Origin: SIG622 sp045604705
GTDB taxonomy: Bacteria; Bacillota; Clostridia; Oscillospirales; CAG-382
NCBI GenBank assembly: GCA_045604705.1
Contig: JAZUOO010000003.1
Coordinates: 1 to 53,015 of the forward strand
Direction: 5' to 3'
Length of the DNA: 53,015 bases
Within the stretch, counting starts at the first letter, position 1. Each line of letters opens with the position of its first letter. Made by a program: the position numbers and the translations under genes. Under the pieces are notes generated by a model. That model saw only the letters and a list, made by a program, of their open reading frames with translations, had not been told where the DNA came from and made no database searches. This document shows positions 16,933 to 26,900 of the stretch, piece after piece.

Positions 16933-18771
16933 TTACTTATTTAAATATTCTTTGATTCTGATTGCCAAATCTTTATTTATACCCGATACGGAAGTCAAGT
17001 CTTCGACTGACGCATTTTTTATATTTTGTATTGACTTGAATCTTTTTAACAAAATATTAGCTTTCTTTTCTCCAACCCCCTCAATTTTCTCCAGAATCGA
17101 GTGCTTAACCTTTTTAGTACGCGAAGAATTCATTTTTGAAAACGTAAATCTGTGTACTTCTTCCTGAATACCGTATATAAATGTGAAAAGTACAAAATCC
17201 TTGGCTATGCTGATCTCGTTCTCTCCATCTGTCAACGTCCTCGTTTTGTGGTGTTCATCCTTTATCATGCCAATCACATTGATATTGAGACCAAGTTCAC
17301 TCATTAATTCTCTAACAGCACTTACATGACCGATACCTCCGTCAAGAAGTATCAGGTCAGGCACAACTGAAAACGATTCGTTCTCTTCGTTGAAATCAGA
17401 GCATAAATATCTCAATCGTCTTCTAAGTGCCTCACGTATCGAAGCATAATCATCTTGTTTATCAGAAAGTTCCTTGATTGAGAAAACTCGATAATGACTC
17501 TTTTTGAATTTTCCATCCTCAATGACAACCATTCCCGCATATATATCATCCGCTCCATTGTTTGATATATCATATGCCTCGATTCTCTGCGGAACAACTT
17601 CAAGTCCCAAAACCGATGCAAGCTTTACCAGTGTTTCCTCATCTTTCTGAACCATTTCTCTCATTTGACGAACGGCTTGCGCTGCATTTCTTTTTGCCAT
17701 TTCAATATAAACCTTTTTTTCACCACGTACGGGGACGGAAATTTTTACCGAAAATTTTCCGAAATCGCTTAAACTTGAAGTCAATCTTTTAAATTCTTCG
17801 TCCGATAACTCAAATGACAGCAAGATGTTCTTTGGAATATAACCGCAATTTTTGTAAAAGCGTTCGATAAAACCTGATAGTTCATAATCATCCAAAATCT
17901 CACCGGACGAAAAAACATAATCTTCTTTATCAATAACTTTACCGTTGCGAATAAAAATAACACATATAGAGAATGAAGTTTCATCAATATACAACCCAAA
18001 TACGTCAAACTCTTTTTCGGGATCTGTAATTATATTCTGATGTTCTTTTAATTTTTGAAGTGCAGATATTCTGTCTCTGTATTTTGCCGCATTTTCAAAA
18101 TCCATTTTTTCAGCACATACAACCATTTTATTCTGCAGTTCATCAATTACATCTGAATAATTTCCTTTCAAGAAACGTTCGACTTCAGAAAACACATCCC
18201 TATATTCCGCTGAACTTATTTTGCCGGAACACGGACCGATACACTGTCCCATATGGAAGAACAGACAAGGTCTGCATACTCTTTTGCCATACTCGAATTT
18301 TTTACCGCAGGATGCCACACCGAATGTTTTGCAAACAATATCTATAATCTCATTGGCGTTTTTAGAAGATACGTAGGGACCGAAATACTGAGCTTTATCG
18401 TCATTTCTTGTTCTGGAAAGGGAAATTTCCGGATAAGGCTTTGGTGATGTTACTTTAATATATGGATAAGTTTTTGCATCTTTCAATTTGATATTATATT
18501 TTGGGGTATATCTTTTAATCAACTCATTTTCAAGTATCAGTGCTTCGGCTTCTGAAGCTGTGTAAATACATTCAAAATCAAAAATATTATTTGAAAGCAT
18601 TGCGGTTTTAGGGTCAAGATTTGAAATAGGCTGAAAATAATGGGCCACCCGGTTATGAAGAGATTTGGATTTTCCAACATAAATAACCTTGCCGTTTTTA
18701 TCTTTCATCATATAAATTCCCGGGGCAAACGGAAGCAGCTTTACTTTTTCCTTTAGTTCATTATGAGTCAT
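16933..18771 (-). CDS. uvrC: UvrABC excinuclease subunit C
   Basis: 612 aa from the ATG at 18771, which has TTTGGAG 6 bases upstream; an earlier in-frame ATG at 18792 lacks this. Makes the two incisions of nucleotide excision repair. The GIY-YIG nuclease domain is at the N-terminus (GIYMMKD..IYVGKS, about residues 18-36), cysteine cluster CGKKFEYGKRVCRPCLFFHMGQC at about 150, the UVR helical pair at about 200, the RNase H-like nuclease half at 370-540 (IEAYDISN, LILLDGG), and helix-hairpin-helix repeats at the end (IEGVGEKKANILL). Full length. Confidence 0.97.
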   Translation of the reverse strand: MTHNELKEKVKLLPFAPGIYMMKDKNGKVIYVGKSKSLHNRVAHYFQPISNLDPKTAMLSNNIFDFECIYTASEAEALILENELIKRYTPKYNIKLKDAKTYPYIKVTSPKPYPEISLSRTRNDDKAQYFGPYVSSKNANEIIDIVCKTFGVASCGKKFEYGKRVCRPCLFFHMGQCIGPCSGKISSAEYRDVFSEVERFLKGNYSDVIDELQNKMVVCAEKMDFENAAKYRDRISALQKLKEHQNIITDPEKEFDVFGLYIDETSFSICVIFIRNGKVIDKEDYVFSSGEILDDYELSGFIERFYKNCGYIPKNILLSFELSDEEFKRLTSSLSDFGKFSVKISVPVRGEKKVYIEMAKRNAAQAVRQMREMVQKDEETLVKLASVLGLEVVPQRIEAYDISNNGADDIYAGMVVIEDGKFKKSHYRVFSIKELSDKQDDYASIREALRRRLRYLCSDFNEENESFSVVPDLILLDGGIGHVSAVRELMSELGLNINVIGMIKDEHHKTRTLTDGENEISIAKDFVLFTFIYGIQEEVHRFTFSKMNSSRTKKVKHSILEKIEGVGEKKANILLKRFKSIQNIKNASVEDLTSVSGINKDLAIRIKEYLNK

Positions 18772-18844
18772 GTTAATCTCCAAAATTACCAAACAAGGTA
18801 AAAATACGTTTTGCGTCGGACAAATTTAGAAAATGTATTTACTA

Positions 18845-18873
18845 AAAGACAAAAGAGCCGATTGATACGGCTC
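18845..18873 (-). terminator. Terminator of ptsH
   Basis: On the minus strand GAGCCG, a 7-base loop and CGGCTC (18855-18873) are followed by TTTTGTCTTTT. It lies 36 bases after the HPr stop. Confidence 0.85.
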
Positions 18874-18909
18874 CCCATCAATACTATTTTGTATCCTTGA
18901 ACCGGATAA

Positions 18910-19173
18910 TCAGTCCTTAAGAACCGTCTGAACGAGATTTGCGAGCCCTTCAACAGCTTCGTTTTCATCCTGACCGTCTGCTATGATCATGATATTGGTT
19001 CCTCCGGTGATACCGAGAGAAAGAACACCAAGAAGGCTCTTTGCATTTGCTCGTCTGTCACCATTCTCAACCCAAATAGAACACTTATAGGTATTCGCCC
19101 TCTGAATAAAAACTGATGCAGGCTTAGCATGCAGTCCCTGCGAACTCTTTACAGCAACTTCTTTAGACGTCAT
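18910..19173 (-). CDS. ptsH: Phosphocarrier protein HPr
   Basis: 87 aa. Carries phosphate from PTS enzyme I to sugar-specific EIIA, and in Firmicutes serves in catabolite control when phosphorylated on serine. The phospho-histidine motif is SQGLHAKPA (His15), where Lys replaces the usual Arg17. The regulatory serine lies in KSLLGVLSLGI (Ser47, equivalent to Ser46). AAAGGAG is 7 bases before the ATG. Monocistronic with its own promoter and terminator, without ptsI beside it. Confidence 0.95.
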   Translation of the reverse strand: MTSKEVAVKSSQGLHAKPASVFIQRANTYKCSIWVENGDRRANAKSLLGVLSLGITGGTNIMIIADGQDENEAVEGLANLVQTVLKD

Positions 19174-19214
19174 TTTTTTAACTCCTTTACAACTCGATAT
19201 TAAACGATATTATA

Positions 19215-19243
19215 ATTATAACTGTATTTATTGATAAAATCAA
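19215..19243 (-). promoter_or_regulatory. Promoter of ptsH
   Basis: Minus strand: -35 TTGATT (19238-19243), 17-bp spacer, -10 TATAAT (19215-19220), about 40 bases before the HPr start. No cre-like operator is evident between them. Confidence 0.7.
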
Positions 19244-19349
19244 GAGCATTTGCAAAAAAACTATCTAATGCACAATTAATTCGAATTACTTATTAACAAT
19301 TTTGAGCAAAAACACAAGAGAAATACACAAACCAAAACTGTCTTTTAAA

Positions 19350-19820
19350 TCAATCAGCTGTTTTTATGGAAACTATCTCACAATTAAAGCCAACATAGCC
19401 ATTGTCTGCCGAAAAAATTATTCCGGGAACTATCAATTTATCGTTAATACTGTAAAATCCGTTTGAATCCCTTAAACATTCCGACAGCACGTAAATTTCA
19501 TACTCGACAATTTCTGAAACCTCGGATTCATCTTCTGTCTGCTTTTGTGTAGAGGAATACTTCGTTTTCTTTGAAACAGCACCGATGGATTTATCACCGT
19601 AATACTCATTGGAAAAAATATAGTCTCCTTTTTGAATTTCATTAAAAACAGGTTCATCAACATCAATGAGTTTTAAAGTAATTACAGTATTCTCTATAAT
19701 ATTATTCTCCTCAAATTTGTTTACAGTCAAACCTTGAAATATGGTGGAAAAGATAATTAGTATTACACTGAAAACAAATATGATGTCTAATATATTAAAT
19801 TGTATCTTTTTACTTTTCAT
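19350..19820 (-). CDS. DUF4330-like membrane-anchored protein
   Basis: 156 aa. One N-terminal membrane helix (residues about 10-30) after a short basic, FNILDIIF-containing tail, then a beta-rich extracytoplasmic domain with a short Ser/Glu-rich loop (about 88-103). The pattern FN(I/L)(I/L)D at the membrane entry and a GDYIFSNEYYGDKSIGAV barrel-like start are shared with the next gene and fit the DUF4330 family. AAGGTGG precedes the ATG by 4 bases. It is last in a unit behind an O-antigen-ligase-like protein, so a role in surface glycan assembly is possible but inferred. Confidence 0.6.
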   Translation of the reverse strand: MKSKKIQFNILDIIFVFSVILIIFSTIFQGLTVNKFEENNIIENTVITLKLIDVDEPVFNEIQKGDYIFSNEYYGDKSIGAVSKKTKYSSTQKQTEDESEVSEIVEYEIYVLSECLRDSNGFYSINDKLIVPGIIFSADNGYVGFNCEIVSIKTAD

Positions 19821-19868
19821 AAAACCACCTTCTAATTTAAATTATCGACTACCACATTAACAAAATAT

Positions 19869-20324
19869 CTATTTATTATATCCCGGAGAGGCAACTGAAC
19901 TGATTCTTCCCTCGAAATAAAGCTCGGGGACGGAAAACTTAGTGATCTTATTCACAAGGAGTTTTTCACCGTTAATTATATAATGATTATCCCTAGGTTT
20001 CGCTTTTGAATCAATATCAATTATAGCATAAAATGAAAGTTTTTCATCTTCAGATTCACAATCAAAGAACTGAATATTTGAAATTCTGCCAAGATCATCA
20101 CCGGTTTCAAAGTTTACCACGGTTTGTCCGACGGAGATCTTATCCAAATACTCTTTTGAAATCGGTACAGATGTTACGGTTATTTCAACGGGAGTTTTTC
20201 CAAAACCGGTAAAAAAACTATCCTTGTAGCCTTCTGATAGCCACACAGCGGATAAAACTAAGACAGTGAAAATCACAAAACATATAAAAAAATCAATAAT
20301 ATTAAATTTATTCTTTTTTTTCAT
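19869..20324 (-). CDS. DUF4330-like membrane-anchored protein (paralogue)
   Basis: 151 aa from the ATG at 20324 (MKKKNKFNIIDFF), with GAAAGGA 12 bases upstream; an earlier in-frame ATG sits directly against that site at 20336. One membrane helix (about residues 12-32), then a domain beginning TPVEITVTSVPISKEYLDKISVGQ and ending ELYFEGRISS. It shares length, topology and the FNIID membrane-entry motif with the gene immediately downstream, so the pair looks like an old tandem duplication. Function unknown. Confidence 0.6.
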   Translation of the reverse strand: MKKKNKFNIIDFFICFVIFTVLVLSAVWLSEGYKDSFFTGFGKTPVEITVTSVPISKEYLDKISVGQTVVNFETGDDLGRISNIQFFDCESEDEKLSFYAIIDIDSKAKPRDNHYIINGEKLLVNKITKFSVPELYFEGRISSVASPGYNK

Positions 20325-20383
20325 ACTTTTAACCATTCCTTTCAGCTGTACACAAGGCACAAAAAAGGTATGAAAAATCGTGC

Positions 20384-20426
20384 AATCACACAGTATTTAA
20401 TTCTACGTTAATAAGTTTGTGTGATT
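20384..20426. repeat. Inverted repeat in the gap before the DUF4330 pair
   Basis: AATCACACA (20384-20392) and TGTGTGATT (20418-20426) form a perfect 9-bp inverted repeat with 25 bases between. It lies between the ligase-like gene and the DUF4330 genes on the same strand. There is no U tract, so an operator or mRNA processing hairpin is as likely as a terminator. Confidence 0.4.
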
Positions 20427-20476
20427 TAGTATCTCATATTACCCTTGATGTGTAACTGTTTTGTATACTTTGATTT

Positions 20477-22363
20477 TTATAAAATATCATTGTAACTTTC
20501 AAGATCATATGCTTCCGGAGTAAACTCAATTTCCGAACATTTTCTGAAAGAGAACGAAAGATAAAAAACCAGTATGCAGCCCAAAATTATGTTTGACGAC
20601 ATTGCTCCGGGATAATAAAAACCGGATAAGACTATAACACTGCATGACGCCAGACAAGAGATAACATAGAACCTTAGAGTATCCTTACAAAACTTATCGG
20701 TATAATACAGACTCAGACAATTGGATACAAAAAGGCAATACACAACAAACCAAAGCATCAACCCTGCCAAGCCGATTTGCAGAATGATCTGAATGTATAA
20801 AGAACAAGCTTCCAGAGAAGTAGCGGTATCAAAACCGAACAAGCATTTAAACACATGACCTACGACGTTTTCACCAACACCTGCACCGGAAAACATAAAT
20901 TCATAAACACTCGCTATGCCGTGACTGTTTGATAACGATAAATCTGTAATATAAGCCTGATAATTTGTTATAGATTTTACAAGGTCTGATATTACAGAAA
21001 ATACCTCTGGCAGGAAAAAATTTACTGCAGCCAGCACTGTAAAAACAATACCTAAGTACAGGCACAATATCGGAGACATAACTGAAAAATAAATAATTAT
21101 CACAAACAAAAGCGATACCCACGAAACAAAATCAAGTGAAAGAACAACAAATAATGCACACAGGATAGTCGAAATGATTCCTTGTAATTTGGACTTTTTA
21201 TATATGGAGAGAGAAAACGGTACTGTAAGAACAGCAAGCTGAACATAGCCATTATCCGACGTAAAAGGAATTGAACGAAGGATGCCACCGGCAATGGCAA
21301 ATAATTGATTTTTTGATTCTAAATTATAAATATCAAAAAAAGAAATGATTATACCAATTACAGATAAGAAAGATACAGAAATAACAAGTGCATTAACACA
21401 TTTTTCGGCAAGAACAGCCGTTTTTATTGTATTATTTACAATCCATCCGAAAAGAATCAGTATTATAATTTCTATAGCCGACTCTAAACTCTCCATGTGA
21501 CTTATACCGTTAAACCCGCTTATTAAGATAATAAGCATCAAGAGAAAAACAAAAGCATCAGTCACCGAAAATTTCATAACACGCTTATTACGAAGAACTT
21601 TAAAAAAAACAGAAATGCAACAGGTCGAAGTAAATAATAACAAAAATACATTGTCCAAAAACGGTAACAGCAAAATCGTGGAAATTATACCTGTTTCGGG
21701 ATTTTTGAAAATAACATATATTTCAATAACTGCTAGAACAACTAAAAAAAGATATTTTTGTTGTATAAATGCGGATAATAATCCAAGAAAACAACCTGCA
21801 ATTACAAAAATAAAATTATTGAATGATTTAGTTTCAACATCAACATTCTTTTTTTCAAAATTTAATATATCGAACAGAAGAACAGAAAATAATCTGCTCT
21901 TTGCAAGTGCATTCCCGAGACTTTTAGAAGAAACCGATATGAGAGCTGATATAATAAAAATTATTACTGCATTTAAGATTATGCCGATGAGAGAACTGCC
22001 TGAACCAGAAAAGGGACTAACGGTAAATCTAAAAATATTATTTATCAGCGTGAACATCCCGAAAAAGAAGGTTATAATACCATAGCTTCTCAGCGGAAGT
22101 GCTAGTAAGTTTTCAAAAAAAGCAGAAAAAAAATTACAAATCAGACTGTTTTCCGCTTTGTCGGAAATTACGTGCTTAAGTCTACCAAACCATGCCATCT
22201 TATGCTTTAAAAACGAAAAGAGTCGGAAAAATGCAGACGAAAAGAACTTTTGCTCTATCGACTGATAATTAAGGAATATATCGCTAAAAACAATCCTTCT
22301 TTTTGTACTTTTAAAACGGCTTTTATTATTTTTGATTTCAGAAGAGTTATTTGTTAAATGCAT
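20477..22363 (-). CDS. O-antigen ligase/polymerase-like polytopic membrane protein
   Basis: 628 aa with about 12-14 hydrophobic segments starting near residue 90 after a basic cytoplasmic N-terminus. Topology, a run of paired helices around 200-300 (IIILILFGWIVNN) and a loop with STSDNGYVQLA-like and FSGAGVGENVVGHVFKCLFGF segments before the last helices resemble Wzy/WaaL O-antigen ligase-like proteins of Firmicutes. These join or polymerise surface glycans outside the membrane. GGGGAGAG is 5 bases before the ATG. The gene follows rimM-trmD by 21 bases and may be transcribed with them. Substrate unknown. Confidence 0.65.
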   Translation of the reverse strand: MHLTNNSSEIKNNKSRFKSTKRRIVFSDIFLNYQSIEQKFFSSAFFRLFSFLKHKMAWFGRLKHVISDKAENSLICNFFSAFFENLLALPLRSYGIITFFFGMFTLINNIFRFTVSPFSGSGSSLIGIILNAVIIFIISALISVSSKSLGNALAKSRLFSVLLFDILNFEKKNVDVETKSFNNFIFVIAGCFLGLLSAFIQQKYLFLVVLAVIEIYVIFKNPETGIISTILLLPFLDNVFLLLFTSTCCISVFFKVLRNKRVMKFSVTDAFVFLLMLIILISGFNGISHMESLESAIEIIILILFGWIVNNTIKTAVLAEKCVNALVISVSFLSVIGIIISFFDIYNLESKNQLFAIAGGILRSIPFTSDNGYVQLAVLTVPFSLSIYKKSKLQGIISTILCALFVVLSLDFVSWVSLLFVIIIYFSVMSPILCLYLGIVFTVLAAVNFFLPEVFSVISDLVKSITNYQAYITDLSLSNSHGIASVYEFMFSGAGVGENVVGHVFKCLFGFDTATSLEACSLYIQIILQIGLAGLMLWFVVYCLFVSNCLSLYYTDKFCKDTLRFYVISCLASCSVIVLSGFYYPGAMSSNIILGCILVFYLSFSFRKCSEIEFTPEAYDLESYNDIL

Positions 22364-22384
22364 ATTTCTCTCCCCATTGTTATA

Positions 22385-23107
22385 TTATTGTAATTTCTTT
22401 AAATATTCCACATCTGCCTTTGAAAGCTTCAAATTTTTAAGAAGTTCCGGTCGTACTTTTAAGGTTTTTTCAAGAGCCTTTTCACGTCTCCATTTTTCAA
22501 TGTTTGAATGATGACCACTGAAAAGAATATCGGGAACTTCCAATCCCTCAAAGTTCCTCGGACGTGTATATTGGGGATATTCAAGTATCCCGGAAGCTAT
22601 ACTTTCATTTTCGTAGCATTCTGCCGCGGGAAGAACACCCGGAATCATTCTAGATATACAATCTACAAGAACGGCGGCAGGGATTTCTCCGCCGGTTAAA
22701 ACATAATCTCCGATTGATATTTCTTCGTCAACGATTGATGTAATAACACGCTCATCCATTCCCTCATAATGTCCGCAAAGTATCACAAGTCTGGGAAGCA
22801 CTGAGAGTTCTTTTGCTTTTTCCTGCGTCAATACTTTTCCCTGAGGTGACATATAAACAGTATGAACATGATCCTCGCCATCAAGAATATGCCTGTAACA
22901 GTCTATAACGGGCTGAGGAGTCATAACCATTCCCCTGCCACCGCCAAAGGGATAATCATCGGTCTTTCTATGTTTGTTTGTCGAATAATCTCGTATATTG
23001 TGAAGTTTTATATCAATAATCTTGTTTTCAACGGCGTTTCCAATAACACTATCAAAAAGCACGGCTCTGAGCATATCCGGAAAAACCGAAAGTATATCAA
23101 ATCTCAT
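22385..23107 (-). CDS. trmD: tRNA (guanine37-N1)-methyltransferase
   Basis: 240 aa. Methylates G37 next to the anticodon, preventing frameshifts. Begins MRFDILSVFPDML, has the SAM-binding trefoil-knot blocks LVILCGHYEGMDERV (about residues 107-121) and ISIGDYVLTGGE (about 131-142), and the C-terminal VPDILFSGHHSNIEKWR. The start overlaps the rimM stop by one base, giving tight coupling. The usual neighbours rpsP and rplS are absent. Confidence 0.97.
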   Translation of the reverse strand: MRFDILSVFPDMLRAVLFDSVIGNAVENKIIDIKLHNIRDYSTNKHRKTDDYPFGGGRGMVMTPQPVIDCYRHILDGEDHVHTVYMSPQGKVLTQEKAKELSVLPRLVILCGHYEGMDERVITSIVDEEISIGDYVLTGGEIPAAVLVDCISRMIPGVLPAAECYENESIASGILEYPQYTRPRNFEGLEVPDILFSGHHSNIEKWRREKALEKTLKVRPELLKNLKLSKADVEYLKKLQ

Positions 23108-23628
23108 TATTCCTTTATCTCCTCGGCGTCATCGAAAAGACCGCTGATAGGGGTCACATATACGCCTTTTTCAAGCTCTATTCTGTCAAGAAATTCATCT
23201 ACTGCAGGAAGCATATATTCTTTATCTCCCGATTTTATGATGTAGGTATCGTATCTTCCGTAATTTACGACGTCCTTTATTTTACCGTAAATACGGTCCG
23301 TATTTGCATCTATAACGTCAAGACCAATTATATCGGCAATGAGGATCTCATCCTCCGAAAGCTCAATATCGTCTCTGTGTACATAAAGATATTTCCCTCG
23401 AAGAAGATCCGCTTCTTCCGGTGTTGAGACACCAGATATTTTCAAATATACAAAACCCTTGTAAGGTTTACAACTCTCTATCCTTCTTTCGTCCTCACCC
23501 TTTGAAGAAAGGAAAACTCTTTCGTAAACAAAAAAGTCTTTTTCACTGTTGGAATAGGGCTCTACTTTTAGCTCGCCTTTTATCCCCCTCTTGTTAATTA
23601 TTCTTCCTATTTCAAGATATTTTTCCAT
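23107..23628 (-). CDS. rimM: Ribosome maturation factor RimM
   Basis: 173 aa. Assists assembly of the 30S head through S19. The N-terminal barrel begins LEIGRIINKRGIKGELKVEP (about residues 5-24) and the PRC-barrel half contains IIGLDVIDANTDRIYGKIKDV (about 98-118) with YMLPAVDEFL (about 139). Pairs with trmD as in most bacteria. A palindrome overlapping a TATAAT lies upstream (23698-23725). Confidence 0.96.
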   Translation of the reverse strand: MEKYLEIGRIINKRGIKGELKVEPYSNSEKDFFVYERVFLSSKGEDERRIESCKPYKGFVYLKISGVSTPEEADLLRGKYLYVHRDDIELSEDEILIADIIGLDVIDANTDRIYGKIKDVVNYGRYDTYIIKSGDKEYMLPAVDEFLDRIELEKGVYVTPISGLFDDAEEIKE

Positions 23629-23697
23629 ACTATCCCCATGTTATATCATAACAATTTAAATTATTTTACCACATATTTTTGTTTTGAACAACCATTA

Positions 23698-23725
23698 ATT
23701 GTAAATTATATCATAGATTTACAAT
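23698..23725 (-). promoter_or_regulatory. Palindrome overlapping a possible -10 box upstream of rimM
   Basis: ATTGTAAAT (23698-23706), 10 bases, ATTTACAAT (23717-23725): perfect 9-bp arms. On the minus strand a TATAAT lies at 23705-23710, inside the element. The -35 is unclear (TTACAC with a 19-bp spacer at best). The arrangement is that of an operator covering a promoter. The rest of 23629-23925 is AT-rich with nothing else I can support. Confidence 0.45.
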
Positions 23726-23920
23726 AAAAGTGTAACATCAAAATTCACCGCACTCGTAAGGTCCTAAAACTTACGATTTGAAATCCTGAATTAAATTAAG
23801 TAACTTTCCACTGTATCTACATAATATCTTCTACACACAAAACATTTCTTCTCATACTTATACTTCATATTAGCGTATTTACATACTAAATCTTAGCATT
23901 ACCGATAGCTTTTGTTAGGT

Positions 23921-23962
23921 AAGAAAAGCGTGGTATTTTAGCTTTTTTGCTGTACCACGCTT
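23921..23962 (-). terminator. Terminator of the pyrH-polC block
   Basis: Minus strand: AAGCGTGGTA, an A-rich loop of 17 bases, TACCACGCTT (23926-23962), then TTCTTACC. It lies 15 bases after the polC stop. Confidence 0.8.
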
Positions 23963-23977
23963 AAATTATGATTATTA

Positions 23978-26900
23978 TCAGAAAAAAGTGAGCTGATTTG
24001 TTTCCGGAAGTCCCGCAAGAACGCCGTTTTCATCGAGAAGTGTTATAACTCCGCTTCCGAGTCCAGCACGAAGTTTAAGATCCTCGCGTGAAAGAAATTT
24101 GCCGTCCTTTGCAGCGTCCAATATGCTTTGCGCAGCCGCTTCACCGAGACCCGCTATTGATGAGAACGGAAGTCTTATTGCACCGTCCTCGGGCAGGAAT
24201 GCGGAGGCATCGGATTTGTAAAGATCAACACCGAGAAATTTAATACCTCTTGCGTAAGCTTCGTTCATAAGCTGCAAGGTCGGGTACATATCCTTTTCCT
24301 TTGGCGATGCATCGTTGCCTTTATTGTCTATGTCACGCATTACGGCTTCTACATTCTTTTTACCGCCCATACAAATTCCCGCTTCAAAACCGCCGGGAGC
24401 AACTGAGAAGAATGCGGCGTAAAATTCCAAAGGTCTGTATACTTTAAACCAACCAAGTCTAAGTGCCGACATAACGTATGCTGCAGCGTGGGCTTTCGGG
24501 AACATATACTTGATTTTTTTACAGGAGGCAATGTACCAATCGGGAATTCCCTCTTTTATCATCGCTTCCTCGTATTCGGGCTTGAGCCCTCTACCCTTTC
24601 GTACATCCTCCATAATTTTGAAAGAAAGAGATTTATCAAGTCCGTGGTAAATAAGGTAGACCATAATACTGTCTCGCGTTCCTACAACCTCGGAAATGGT
24701 GCATATACCGTCACGGATAAGTTCTTGTGCGTTACCGAGCCAGACGTCGGTTCCGTGGGAAAGTCCGGAAATCTGCAAAAGGTCGGAAAAATTTTTTGGT
24801 TTTGATTCGACTATCATTCCTCGTACAAATTTCGTGCCGAACTCCGGGAGTCCAAATGTTCCTACATCGCTTCCTATATCTTCAGGTTTTACTCCAAGTG
24901 ATTTCGTGGAAATAAACAACTCCATTACTTGCTTATCGAACAGAGGCAGATCCAGGGAGTTAAGCCCGGTGTATTTTTCCATTACTCTGTACTTGGTGGG
25001 CACATCATGTCCGAGAAGGTCAAGTTTTAGTATTGTATCGTGAAGATACGAGAATGCAAAGTGTGTTGTTATTGTATCGGCATTGGGATCATCTGCGGGA
25101 TGCTGGACCGGTGTAAAGTCGTATACACTATATTCTCTGGGTATAACTATGATACCGCCGGGATGCTGTCCCGTGGTTCGCTTTACTCCCTCACAACCTT
25201 TGGAAAGTCGTGTTTCTTCCGCCTTATTGAGTTGAACGCCTTTTTCTTCACAGTACTTTTTTACGAATCCGTATGCCGTTTTTTCGGCGAGAGTTCCCAA
25301 AGTTCCGGCTCTGAACACCTGCCCCTCCCCAAAGAGCACCTCCGTGTGTTTATGGGCAAGCCCCTGTACGTCTCCGGAAAAGTTAAGGTCTATATCCGGA
25401 GATTTGTCACCGTTAAAACCGAGGAATGTTTCAAAAGGAATATCGTGCCCGTCGTGATACATTACTTCACCGCAGTTTGGACAATCCTTATCCGGCAGGT
25501 CAAAACCCGAACCCACCGAACCGTCGGCAATGAATTCCGAGTGTTTACATTTTCGGCACAAGTAGTGGGGAGGCAGAGGATTTACTTCTGTGATACCACC
25601 CATTGTTGCGGCAAAGGATGAACCAACTGAACCTCGTGAACCAACCTGATAGCCCCGTTCCTCCGAGAATGCGATAAGTCGCCTTGCAATGACGTAAAGA
25701 GGTGCGAAGCCGTTTGAAATTATGGAGGTAAGTTCTCTGTCAAGTCTTGTTTTAACTATTTCGGGAAGAGGATCGCCGTACATATCTCTTGCTTTGGTGT
25801 AGCAGTTGTTTTTAAGTTCTTCTTCTGCTCCCTCCATGTGGGGAGGATAGTTACCCTCCGGAATCGGACGTATTACCTCTACCATGTCGGCGATTTTCCT
25901 TGTGTTAGTTACAACAACTTCATAAGCTCTGTCACCGAGGTAGTCAAATTCGGCAAGCATTTCTTCGGTTGTTCTCATGTAAAGTGGTATGTGCTTGTCG
26001 GCATCTTTCATCTTCTTTGATGCAAGAAGTACCTGACGGTAGATTTCGTCTTCGGGGTTACGGAAATGAACATCACCCGTTGCAACTACTGGCTTTCCGA
26101 GCTTGTCACCGAGTTCTATTATGCGGCGATTTATGTTTTTGAGTTCTTCAATGTCCTTAACGTCGCCGTTTTCTATAAGGAACATATTGTTGCCGATTGG
26201 CTGAATTTCAAGGTAATCATAGAATTCTGCGATTTCAAGAAGTTCATTTTCCGGTTTTCCTGATACGATCGCTGAATAAAGCTCACCCGCCTCGCAGGCT
26301 GAACCAATTATAAGTCCCTCTCTGTACTGTGAGAGCAGAGTCTTTGGAATTCGCGGATACCTGAAGAAGTAATCGAGGTATGACAGAGATACAAGTCTGT
26401 ATAGATTTTTGAGCCCCACAAGATTTTTGACAAGTATTATCTGATGATATGTACGAAGCTTCTTCGGATCAGTACCGGTTGACATGACCTCTGACAGCTC
26501 AGACATTTTCGTGATTCCCTCACCGATCAGTTTTTTCGCCATTTTGTCAAATATCATTGCAAGCATTCTTGCATCGTCCGAGGCCCTGTGATGGTTGAAG
26601 TCTCCGAGATCGAAATACTTTGCTACCGAATCAAGAGTATGTCTGCTAAGATCGTTGTTTACATATCTTGAGACCGCAACAGTATCAAGATAGGTTACCT
26701 TCAGAAGTCTTTGAAGCTTTTCTGCTGCGGCACGAAGGAAACTTACGTCAAAGGATGCGTTATGTGCAACAAGAATGGCATCTCCGCAGAAATCCATAAA
26801 TTTGTCATAGACCTCACCTATTGTCGGAGCATCTTTAACCATATCATCCGAGATTCCGGTTATTTCCGTGATTTTCTCAGGGATAGGCATTTCCGGATTT

